The notes beneath the pieces were generated by a model that saw only the letters and a list, made by a program, of their open reading frames with translations, was not told the DNA's origin and did not search any database. DNA of 8,123 bases from Desulfobacteraceae bacterium (GTDB taxonomy: Bacteria; Desulfobacterota; Desulfobacteria; Desulfobacterales; SG8-13). Location: the NCBI GenBank assembly GCA_029287875.1, contig JARFQH010000299.1, positions 1 through 8,123 on the forward strand, written 5' to 3'. Shown here piece by piece: positions 1-5,643 of the stretch. Every line of letters starts with the position of its first letter. The stretch's first letter is position 1. A program made the position numbers and the translations under genes.

Positions 1-256
1 CGCATATTGCGAGTCCACGACCAGCGCCAAGCGAAAGCAGGTTTTGAACCGCATCGTCGACACCGTCAAACTGGCCTACCGGTTAAAGATCGACGTTCAA
101 GCCGGCGGCAGCATCGGCTTCAACACGATCGGCGCTTTCGAAGGGCTCAAGGAAATCGGCGCGTTTACGATCGGCCACAACATCATCGCCAGAGCAGTCC
201 TGAGCGGGATGCAGGAGGCGGTGCGCGAAATGCGGCGGCATATTAGAGCGCTTTAG
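1..256 (+). CDS. pdxJ: Pyridoxine 5'-phosphate synthase PdxJ, C-terminal part (divergent)
   Basis: Only the last 84 codons are in the window; the reading frame begins at base 2 and the gene starts upstream. PdxJ condenses 1-deoxyxylulose 5-phosphate with 3-amino-2-oxopropyl phosphate to give pyridoxine 5'-phosphate in the cytoplasm. The C-terminal part aligns from memory with E. coli PdxJ without gaps: a helix, a strand (KIDVQAG), then the phosphate-binding TIGHNIIARAVLSG, equivalent to NIGHAIIGRAVMTG, and a final AVREM helix. The motif that is normally AGHGL reads AGGSI (101-115), so the histidine described as an active-site residue in E. coli PdxJ is replaced by glycine. The GH pair at 173-178 is kept. 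Position directly upstream of nnr, tsaE and lysC fits pdxJ. It may be a PdxJ with altered chemistry or a paralogue; the other catalytic residues lie outside the window. Confidence 0.78.
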   Translation, partial: AYCESTTSAKRKQVLNRIVDTVKLAYRLKIDVQAGGSIGFNTIGAFEGLKEIGAFTIGHNIIARAVLSGMQEAVREMRRHIRAL

Positions 257-272
257 GTTGATCGCCATCATC

Positions 273-279
273 GGGAGAG
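273..279 (+). promoter_or_regulatory. Ribosome binding site deciding the nnr start
   Basis: GGGAGAG lies 5 bases before the ATG at 285. It favours that ATG over an in-frame TTG at 258, which has no Shine-Dalgarno sequence and would add nine residues not expected in the family. Confidence 0.7.
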
Positions 280-284
280 CTGAC

Positions 285-1838
285 ATGTATCTTGTCACAG
301 CCAATGAAATGCAGGCAATGGACCGTCGTACCATCGAAACTTTCGGCCTGCCCGGAAGAATCCTGATGGAAAATGCCGGCCGCGGTGCCGCGGCGTTTCT
401 TATCGAGCTATTTCCCGACATTGCGGCGCGCAGGGTCGGCGTCATCGCTGGACGCGGTAACAACGGCGGCGACGGGTATGTCATCGCCCGTTGTCTATCC
501 CAACGTAACGTGGACGTCACCGTTTTCCTGCTGTCCGAACGCGCGCGCGTGACCGGAGATGCGGCCGCCAATCTGAATCTGCTGTCACCACTGGGGGTTC
601 CGGTCGTCGAAATCCCCAACCTCGAAGCGTTCGATACCGTCAGAGCGTCGATGCGCGACCGGGACCTGTGGGTCGATGCCATCCTGGGAACCGGTCTGCG
701 ATCGGAGGTGCGCGGCTATTTCAGAGAGGTGATCGACTTCATCAACAGCCTCGGCCTACCGGTCTTCGCGGTCGATGTTCCCTCGGGTTTGAATGCGGAT
801 ACCGGTCAACCCTGCGGGACCTGCATCCGGGCCCATGCCACGGCCACCTTTGGCTTTGCGAAAACCGGACATTTCCAATTTCCAGGGACCGCGCTGAGCG
901 CCAAATTACGTGTGGTCGACATCGGAATTCCGCCGCATGTGGTCGAAGAAGTCGCCCCGCGGCAGTTTCTACTGACCGACCGTGATGTGCAGAATGACGT
1001 TAACCGGCGGCCGCCCGACAGCCACAAGGGACACACCGGTCATTTGCTGCTTGTCGCCGGTGCCCCCGGCAAAACCGGTGCCGCAGCCATGGCCGCCATG
1101 GCGGCCATGCGGGCCGGCGCCGGTCTGGTCACTCTGGCGGCACCGAGCGGGATTAATCCGATTCTGGCGTCCAGAGTCCTGGAAGTGATGACCGCCCTGC
1201 TGCCTGAAATCGAGGGCGGCCGGCTCGGAATGTCGGCCTTCGAACCGATTCGTCTCCTGCTCGCGGGCAAACGCTGCCTGGCAATTGGACCTGGTTTGGG
1301 ACAGGCTCCGGACACCAGGGAGCTCTTGCAACGGCTGGTCGTCGAAAGCCGTTTGCCCCTGGTAATTGATGCCGACGGCCTGAACAATCTGGCCGGAGCG
1401 ACTGCGATCCTCAAAGAAAGCGCCGCGCCGGTCGTCATGACACCGCACCCCGGCGAAATGGCGCGCCTCGCGGAAACAACGGTCGCCGCGGTTCAAACCG
1501 ACCGTATCGCTTGCGCCCGCGAATTTGCCCGGACCTTCAAAGTCCACCTCGTATTGAAAGGAGCCCATACCGTCATCGCCCATCCGGACGGTTTCACATT
1601 TATCAATTCGACCGGTAATTCAGGCATGGCCTCAGGGGGCATGGGAGACGTGCTGACCGGTCTGATCGCCGGTTTTATAACCCAGGGATTTCCAATCGCA
1701 GCCGCCTGCCATCTTGGCGTTTACCTGCACGGAGCCGCAGCGGACCGGCAGGCCAAGCGCAAAGGAGCCTGGGGTTACCTGGCATCGGACGTCATCGCGG
1801 GCATACCGTCTGAAATCAGGCGGCTTTTGGTGTCATAA
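285..1838 (+). CDS. nnr: Bifunctional NAD(P)HX epimerase / ADP-dependent NAD(P)HX dehydratase
   Basis: This 517-residue cytoplasmic repair enzyme restores NADH and NADPH damaged by hydration. The N-terminal YjeF domain (about 1-220) epimerises R- and S-NAD(P)HX; the C-terminal ribokinase-like domain (about 240-515) dehydrates S-NAD(P)HX using ADP. N-domain motifs seen are the LMENAG region at 27-32, GRGNNGGDG at 56-64, DAILGTGL at 131-138 and VDVPSGLNADTG at 163-174. C-domain motifs are KGHTGHLLLVAG at 248-259, AIGPGLG at 333-339, DADGLN at 362-367, TPHPGE at 386-391, KGAHT at 425-429 and GMASGGMGDVLTG at 447-459, with the likely catalytic Asp455. The length is normal for the fused form. It begins 28 bases after pdxJ and is probably co-transcribed. 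In many relatives acpS sits between these two genes; here it does not. Three tandem 9-base units at 1083-1109 encode an Ala-Ala-Met repeat in a helix that is alanine-rich across the family. Confidence 0.95.
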   Translation: MYLVTANEMQAMDRRTIETFGLPGRILMENAGRGAAAFLIELFPDIAARRVGVIAGRGNNGGDGYVIARCLSQRNVDVTVFLLSERARVTGDAAANLNLLSPLGVPVVEIPNLEAFDTVRASMRDRDLWVDAILGTGLRSEVRGYFREVIDFINSLGLPVFAVDVPSGLNADTGQPCGTCIRAHATATFGFAKTGHFQFPGTALSAKLRVVDIGIPPHVVEEVAPRQFLLTDRDVQNDVNRRPPDSHKGHTGHLLLVAGAPGKTGAAAMAAMAAMRAGAGLVTLAAPSGINPILASRVLEVMTALLPEIEGGRLGMSAFEPIRLLLAGKRCLAIGPGLGQAPDTRELLQRLVVESRLPLVIDADGLNNLAGATAILKESAAPVVMTPHPGEMARLAETTVAAVQTDRIACAREFARTFKVHLVLKGAHTVIAHPDGFTFINSTGNSGMASGGMGDVLTGLIAGFITQGFPIAAACHLGVYLHGAAADRQAKRKGAWGYLASDVIAGIPSEIRRLLVS

Positions 1839-1912
1839 CGTTGACCCTCGGCAGAAGGTACCGCCCTGATCTCTATCGGCGGCAGCCGGAGTAAAAGGAG
1901 TGCCGTCACGCG

Positions 1913-2392
1913 ATGAAGCGCTTCTCTTTCGAAACGACAACCCACTCGGCCGAAGAGACCCGAGCGTTCGGCGAAAGACTCGGTCGGCACATCACCGCCG
2001 GAACGACAATCGCTCTCAGCGGTGATCTCGGCAGCGGCAAGACGGTTTTCGTACAGGGCATCGCTAGGGGCTTGCATGTACCGGCAGAATATTATATTAC
2101 CAGCCCCACTTTTACCCTGATCAACGAATACCCGGGAAGATTGCGTCTGCACCATATCGACCTGTATCGCATCGAAGATCCGATAGAAATCGAAGAAATC
2201 GGTGTGTACGAAATTCTGGGCAGTGACGGTGTGGCCGTGATCGAATGGGCCGAGCGGCTTGGGGCCGAACTGCCGGCGCAGCGCATTTGCGTTCATTTGG
2301 AGATGCCAAACGACCATGCGCGTCACATGAGGATCACGGCTGCGGGATCGGCTGCAGTCGCCATGCTCAAGAATGCCGTCAACATTCAATGA
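1913..2392 (+). CDS. tsaE: tRNA t6A biosynthesis ATPase TsaE
   Basis: TsaE is the ATPase that works with TsaD and TsaB to make N6-threonylcarbamoyladenosine at position 37 of ANN-decoding tRNAs. The 159-residue protein is of normal family length. It has the Walker A loop GDLGSGKT at 37-44, the SPTFTLINEY motif at 64-73, HHIDLYR at 80-86 with a conserved Asp83, and EWAERL at 111-116, matching the conserved Glu-Trp of the family. The ATG at 1913 is the only sensible start, because an in-frame TAA lies at 1892. The Shine-Dalgarno GGAG at 1897-1900 is rather far away (12 bases), which may mean modest translation. There are 74 bases between nnr and tsaE with no convincing promoter or terminator, so I read it as an operon member. 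Only nine bases separate it from lysC. Confidence 0.95.
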   Translation: MKRFSFETTTHSAEETRAFGERLGRHITAGTTIALSGDLGSGKTVFVQGIARGLHVPAEYYITSPTFTLINEYPGRLRLHHIDLYRIEDPIEIEEIGVYEILGSDGVAVIEWAERLGAELPAQRICVHLEMPNDHARHMRITAAGSAAVAMLKNAVNIQ

Positions 2393-2401
2393 GGATGAAA
2401 A

Positions 2402-3616
2402 ATGGGGTTGATTGTACAGAAATACGGTGGCACGTCGGTTGCGGACCTCGAGCGGATCCGCAATGTGGCCCGACGGGTGGCAAAGACATTCGACGACGGT
2501 AACGATGTGGTGGTGGTGATTTCGGCTATGGCCGGTGTCACCGACGGGCTGATGAAGATGTCCGCAAATATCAGCGAAAAACCCCAAAAACGTGAACTTG
2601 ACGTTCTCCTGGCCACCGGAGAGCAGACGACCGCCGCGTTGCTGGCGATGACCTTGTGCGCCATGAATTACCCGGCCCGATCTTTGCTCGGGTTCCAGGC
2701 CGAGGTCCGCACGGACTGCGACTACGGTAACGCGCGCATCGTGGACATCGGCACCGACCGCATCCGGCGGCTGATGACCGGACGCACCATCGTCGTTGTA
2801 GCCGGTTTCCAGGGCTGTGATCCGGAAGGCAATATCACCACCTTGGGCCGCGGCGGCTCGGATACCTCGGCGGTGGCCATTGCGGCTGCACTGAAGGCCG
2901 ACACCTGTGAAATCTACACTGACGTCGACGGCATTTACACCGCCGACCCGAACATCTGTCCCCGCGCTCGCAAGCTCAAGGTCATTTCCTACGACGAGAT
3001 GCTGAATATGGCCAGTTTGGGCGCCAAGGTTCTGCAGATCCGGTCGGTCGGTTTCGCCAAAAAATACAACGTTCCCGTGCATGTCAGGTCATCTTTTAAT
3101 GGAGAGGAAGGGACAATGGTGGTGAACGAAGACTCCGGCATGGAAAAGCTGATTGTCACCGCGGTGACGCACGACAAGGACCAGGCCCGCATCACATTGA
3201 AGAAGGTCCCGGATCAACCGGGAATCGCGGCCAAAATCTTCACGCCCATTACCGAGGCGAAAATTGTCGTGGACATGATCATTCAAAATACCCGTGCCGG
3301 TGGCCAGACGGACCTGACCTTCACGGTCCCCGAGTCCGATTTTCCCCGCGCGATGGAGATCGAACGGGAAGTGGCCCGGCAAATCGGCGCCGAAGAAGTG
3401 TTTGGCGGCAAAAACATCGCCAAGGTATCGGTCATCGGCGTGGGTATGCGCAATCACTCCGGTGTGGCCTCGACCATGTTCAACACGCTGGCCAAGGAAA
3501 ACGTCAACATCATCATGATCAGCACGTCTGAAATCAGGATCTCCTGCGTGATCGAAGAAAAATATATCGAGCTGGCCGTCCGGGTCTTACACTCGGCCTT
3601 CGGACTGGACCGTTAA
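2402..3616 (+). CDS. lysC: Aspartate kinase (aspartokinase) with C-terminal ACT domains
   Basis: LysC phosphorylates aspartate to 4-phosphoaspartate, the first step to lysine (or diaminopimelate), threonine and methionine. The 404-residue protein has the kinase domain at about 1-235: VQKYGGTSVAD at 5-15, DVLLATGEQ at 67-75, GRGGSDTSA at 149-157 and YTDVDGIYTADP at 172-183. Two ACT domains follow (about 262-335 and 340-404), including HSGVASTMF and the ISTSEIRIS motif, which are typical of the feedback-regulated monofunctional class; binding of lysine and/or threonine is likely but not readable here. The Shine-Dalgarno GAGGA at 2391-2395 overlaps the tsaE stop codon, so translation is probably coupled. 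The length matches Corynebacterium and Bacillus aspartokinases that also make a separate beta subunit from an internal start; a good candidate for such a start is at 3116 (see separate entry). Confidence 0.97.
   Translation: MGLIVQKYGGTSVADLERIRNVARRVAKTFDDGNDVVVVISAMAGVTDGLMKMSANISEKPQKRELDVLLATGEQTTAALLAMTLCAMNYPARSLLGFQAEVRTDCDYGNARIVDIGTDRIRRLMTGRTIVVVAGFQGCDPEGNITTLGRGGSDTSAVAIAAALKADTCEIYTDVDGIYTADPNICPRARKLKVISYDEMLNMASLGAKVLQIRSVGFAKKYNVPVHVRSSFNGEEGTMVVNEDSGMEKLIVTAVTHDKDQARITLKKVPDQPGIAAKIFTPITEAKIVVDMIIQNTRAGGQTDLTFTVPESDFPRAMEIEREVARQIGAEEVFGGKNIAKVSVIGVGMRNHSGVASTMFNTLAKENVNIIMISTSEIRISCVIEEKYIELAVRVLHSAFGLDR
3101..3118 (+). promoter_or_regulatory. Candidate internal translation start in lysC (beta subunit)
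   Basis: A purine-rich run, GGAGAGGAAGGGACA, leads straight into an in-frame ATG at 3116 (Met239 of LysC). Initiation here would give a 166-residue protein made only of the ACT domains. Family proteins usually have GTL(I/V) at this point; here the residues are GTM, and the preceding Glu-Glu-Gly codons create the Shine-Dalgarno-like run. Beta subunits from internal starts close to this position are established for some Bacillus and Corynebacterium aspartokinases. Its use in this organism is inference. Confidence 0.45.
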
Positions 3617-3645
3617 GACTAATAGTCTCCGGCGGTTTAAAAATA

Positions 3646-3741
3646 ATGAAAAAATTCAGTCCCGATCAGCTGGTGACCGTTGTGGTTCTCGGTTTGCTGA
3701 TTCTCGGCGTTATCCTCTATCGACGGCTGTCGTTTTTCTAA
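3646..3741 (+). CDS. Hypothetical 31-residue single-pass membrane peptide
   Basis: A short reading frame with ATG at 3646 and TAA at 3739. It begins MKKFSPDQ, continues with one hydrophobic stretch of about 17 residues (LVTVVVLGLLILGVILY, residues 9-25), and ends RRLSFF. Charged residues flank the hydrophobic segment on both sides (KK before, RR after), which is the design of small bacterial membrane proteins. It lies 29 bases after lysC on the same strand. The ribosome site is weak: GGCGG at 3631-3635, 10 bases before the ATG. I do not recognise the family and assign no function. A chance reading frame is possible, but uninterrupted hydrophobicity framed by basic residues is uncommon by chance. 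Confidence 0.5.
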   Translation: MKKFSPDQLVTVVVLGLLILGVILYRRLSFF

Positions 3742-3848
3742 GATTTTCAATCGATCGCTCCCAAGCGACCTTTACCGCAGCGCAGAAAACGGGCCGAAAG
3801 ACGAATCGTAACGGCCCGGTTCGACGCGGAAAAACGCCACGTCATCAG
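3742..3848 (+). other. Intergenic stretch with hairpins before the polyamine cluster
   Basis: No gene is visible here. Two inverted repeats can be seen. TCGCT/AGCGA (3755-3759 and 3764-3768, loop CCCA) is short and has no T-run after it. CGGGCCG/CGGCCCG (3790-3796 and 3812-3818) is a 7-bp GC stem whose 15-base loop contains a smaller ACGA/TCGT repeat. Neither has the uridine tract of a standard intrinsic terminator on the plus strand. The stronger hairpin may limit read-through from the lysC operon or act as an insulating palindrome. Confidence 0.4.
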
Positions 3849-3877
3849 TTGACAACCATCGTAATAGCCGATACTTT
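3849..3877 (+). promoter_or_regulatory. Candidate sigma-70 promoter of the polyamine cluster
   Basis: A perfect -35 hexamer TTGACA (3849-3854) is followed after 17 bases by TACTTT (3872-3877), a weak -10; GATACT at 3870-3875 is an alternative with a 15-base spacer. Transcription would start near 3884. This would exclude an in-frame TTG at 3877 as the start codon of the next gene and supports the start at 3928. Confidence 0.5.
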
Positions 3878-3912
3878 TGCTTCCTTATGTCAAACCGAAT
3901 GAAAAAAGGCTC

Positions 3913-3918
3913 AAAGGA
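3913..3918 (+). promoter_or_regulatory. Ribosome binding site deciding the arginine decarboxylase start
   Basis: AAAGGA lies 9 bases before TTG 3928. The other in-frame choices, TTG 3877 and ATG 3952, have no Shine-Dalgarno sequence. Confidence 0.5.
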
Positions 3919-3927
3919 CTGTTTGAA

Positions 3928-4482
3928 TTGGACAAGTTAATTCCCAAACGCATGTTTTTCACCAAGGGTGTCGGCTACCATCGCAACAAGCTCCAGAGCT
4001 TCGAGTTGGCGTTGCGCAATGCCGGCATCGAGAAGTGCAATCTGGTCTACGTATCGAGCATCTTCCCGCCGGATTGCAGGATCATCTCGCGCAAGACAGG
4101 CATCGAAGAGCTGAAGCCGGGTCAGATCACTTTCGCGGTTCTGGCGCGTGAAGACACGAATGAACCCAATCGTCTGGTGTCAGCCGCGGTCGGCCTGGCA
4201 CGCACCAAAAACCACCATCAGTACGGGTATATCTCCGAGCACCACGCCTTCGGTGAAACCATGAAAAAATCGACCGACTTCGCCGAAGACCTGGCGGCGA
4301 CCATGCTGGCATCGACACTGGGAATCGAACTCGATCCGGATGTGGCCTGGGACGAACGCAAGCAGGTTTACAAGGTCGGCCAACGCCAGTTTGTCACCCG
4401 CAGCGTCGCCCAGTCGGCCAAGGGTCACAAAGACGGCCTCTGGACCACGGTCATTGCCTGCGCAGTCATGTTGATGACGTAA
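3928..4482 (+). CDS. pdaD: Pyruvoyl-dependent arginine decarboxylase (PvlArgDC)
   Basis: This enzyme converts arginine to agmatine and CO2, using a pyruvoyl group made by self-cleavage instead of pyridoxal phosphate. With the TTG start at 3928 it has 184 residues, the usual size, and begins MDKLIPKRMFFTKGVG, as family members do. The self-cleavage site is the Ser43-Ser44 bond within LVYVSSIFPPDC; Ser44 would become the pyruvoyl group of the alpha chain. Other conserved blocks are TNEPNRLVSAAVG (78-90), YGYISEHHAFGE (99-110), AEDLAATMLASTLGIE (119-134) and the GLWTTVIACAV C-terminus (170-180). The frame stays open upstream to a TTG at 3877, but those extra residues are not family-like and probably lie outside the transcript. 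It heads a cluster with a deoxyhypusine-synthase-like enzyme and an agmatinase, so a biosynthetic role in polyamines is more likely than acid resistance. Confidence 0.93.
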   Translation: MDKLIPKRMFFTKGVGYHRNKLQSFELALRNAGIEKCNLVYVSSIFPPDCRIISRKTGIEELKPGQITFAVLAREDTNEPNRLVSAAVGLARTKNHHQYGYISEHHAFGETMKKSTDFAEDLAATMLASTLGIELDPDVAWDERKQVYKVGQRQFVTRSVAQSAKGHKDGLWTTVIACAVMLMT

Positions 4483-4497
4483 AAACCGGTTAAGCCC

Positions 4498-4548
4498 GTT
4501 AGGCCCGTTTGAGTTGGTTCGCCGGCCAACCGTCTAAACGGGCCAAAC
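4498..4548 (+). other. Stem-loop in the leader of the deoxyhypusine-synthase-like gene
   Basis: GGCCCGTTT (4502-4510) pairs with AAACGGGCC (4536-4544). Three more outer pairs follow after one A-A mismatch (4498-4500 with 4546-4548), and an inner GTTGG/CCAAC stem (4513-4517 with 4526-4530) closes an 8-base loop. No T-run follows, so it is not a standard terminator. It fills most of the 90-base gap between the decarboxylase and the next gene and ends 8 bases before that gene's Shine-Dalgarno AAGGGA (4557-4562). It could be an mRNA processing or stability element, a translational control, or a palindromic repeat. Confidence 0.5.
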
Positions 4549-4572
4549 CGATTAACAAGGGACATCTTCCTT

Positions 4573-5643
4573 ATGCCGCACCATTCGATGTTCAAGGATC
4601 ACCCTGATATCGTTCCCCCCGCTCTTTCCAAAGCCATGTCGGTCGTCGATCTGATCGACGTGCTCGGCCGGACATCCTTCGAGGCCCGCAACGTGCACCG
4701 CGGGGCCCGGCTATTCGAACGCATGGTCTCCGACAACGACGTAATCTGGCTCGGTATCGCGGGCGCCGGTGTAGCCGGCGGCATGGGCGGCATGATCATC
4801 TCGCTGATCGAAGCCGGCGTCATCGATGTCATCTGTTCGACCGGTGCCCAGGTCTATCACGATCTTCACTTTGCCTTCGACCTTCCGGTCAAAGCGATAC
4901 CGCCGGTCTGGGACGACAACGCATTGCGGCGGCACGGCGATACCCGCATCTACGACATCGGCATCCGCGACAAGGAAACCCTCGATGCGCAGGACGCCAT
5001 CATCCGCCGCTTCATCCGGGAATGTCACCGGGAGCAGCTCTCCGGAAGACCGCTCTCCAGCTGGGAATTCAACCGGGCTCTTGGAAAATGGACCCACCAA
5101 CAGGCCAAATACCCGCAACGCAGTTTCGTCGCCACCGCCGCCGAACACGGCGTCCCCATCTTCTGGGACTCACTGGCCAACCATTCCATCGCCTTGAACC
5201 TGGTCTTGACCGACCGCAGCGGGTTGCCGATCAGCCTGTCCGCACAAAAAGACATCTTCGATTCGGCGGCCATCGTTTTCTCCACCGAACAGACCGGTTT
5301 CATCGAACTGGGAGGCGGGGGACCCAAGAACTTTATTCAGCAAACCAGCCCCACTATCAGTCAGATCCTGGGCATCAATTTCGAAGGCGCCGACCGCGGG
5401 CTCCAAATCGGCACGGCCATCGAGAGGGAGGGCAGTCTGTCGGGCTGTACCTTCAGCGAAGCGGTGACCTGGGGCAAGTACCGCTCCGTGGATGAAGAGA
5501 AGATGGTGCAGATCTGGGGCGAATACAGCGTCATCTTTCCGATTTTGGCGGCTTATGTGATAGCAAAATGCGCCAAACGACCACTGAAGCATATCGCCAC
5601 GCAACTGCCGCAGTTTGCCAAGAAACTGGAGCAGGCCCGTTGA
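4573..5643 (+). CDS. Deoxyhypusine-synthase-like protein, probable homospermidine synthase
   Basis: The 356-residue protein belongs to the deoxyhypusine synthase family, NAD-dependent enzymes that move an aminobutyl group through a lysine imine. Bacteria lack eIF5A, so the acceptor must differ; a cyanobacterial homologue (SpeY) is known to be needed for homospermidine. Motifs seen are the glycine-rich LGIAGAGVAGGMGG at 60-73, ICSTGAQVYHDLHF at 87-100, VPIFWDSLANHSI at 194-206, IELGGGGPKN at 244-253 and SGCTFSEAVTWGKY at 290-303. Lys302 matches the lysine that carries the intermediate. The eukaryotic GGG..KHH block reads GGGGPKN here, so an acceptor-site histidine is Asn253, as I recall for other bacterial members. 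ATG 4573 has AAGGGA 10 bases upstream. Its stop codon overlaps the start of the ureohydrolase gene, which would supply the putrescine substrate. Homospermidine is the best guess; other aminobutylated products are possible. Confidence 0.88.
   Translation: MPHHSMFKDHPDIVPPALSKAMSVVDLIDVLGRTSFEARNVHRGARLFERMVSDNDVIWLGIAGAGVAGGMGGMIISLIEAGVIDVICSTGAQVYHDLHFAFDLPVKAIPPVWDDNALRRHGDTRIYDIGIRDKETLDAQDAIIRRFIRECHREQLSGRPLSSWEFNRALGKWTHQQAKYPQRSFVATAAEHGVPIFWDSLANHSIALNLVLTDRSGLPISLSAQKDIFDSAAIVFSTEQTGFIELGGGGPKNFIQQTSPTISQILGINFEGADRGLQIGTAIEREGSLSGCTFSEAVTWGKYRSVDEEKMVQIWGEYSVIFPILAAYVIAKCAKRPLKHIATQLPQFAKKLEQAR
5628..5631 (+). promoter_or_regulatory. Ribosome binding site deciding the speB start
   Basis: GGAG lies 8 bases before TTG 5640, inside the 3' end of the upstream gene. 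An earlier in-frame ATG at 5568 would add 24 non-family residues encoded within the preceding coding region. Confidence 0.6.

Noticed and set aside
258..284. TTG at 258 as an upstream start of nnr
   Set aside because: It has no ribosome site and adds nine non-family residues; the ATG at 285 has GGGAGAG and gives the typical N-terminus.
83..682. Minus-strand open frame of about 200 codons across pdxJ and nnr
   Set aside because: It lies opposite two well-supported genes, has no recognisable domain and is arginine/serine-rich, as GC-rich shadows are.
1083..1109. Three tandem 9-base units and a GCCGCCATGGCGGC palindrome in nnr
   Set aside because: The units encode an alanine-rich helix that is conserved in the dehydratase family, so protein constraint explains them.
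1841..1876. TTGACC-like -35 upstream of tsaE
   Set aside because: No -10 hexamer occurs at 16-18 bases; the nearest candidate is 24 bases away. Operon read-through is simpler.
1775..3082. Long minus-strand open frame of 435 codons opposite nnr, tsaE and lysC
   Set aside because: It spans parts of three real genes on the other strand and is rich in His, Arg and Gly with no domain; it is a shadow of biased codon use.
3616..3628. AGACT-AAT-AGTCT inverted repeat after lysC as a terminator
   Set aside because: The stem is only five pairs, AT-containing and has no T-run; it is too weak to claim.
5568..5639. Longer start of the ureohydrolase at ATG 5568
   Set aside because: The added 24 residues overlap the previous gene, lack family similarity and have no ribosome site; TTG 5640 has GGAG 8 bases upstream.
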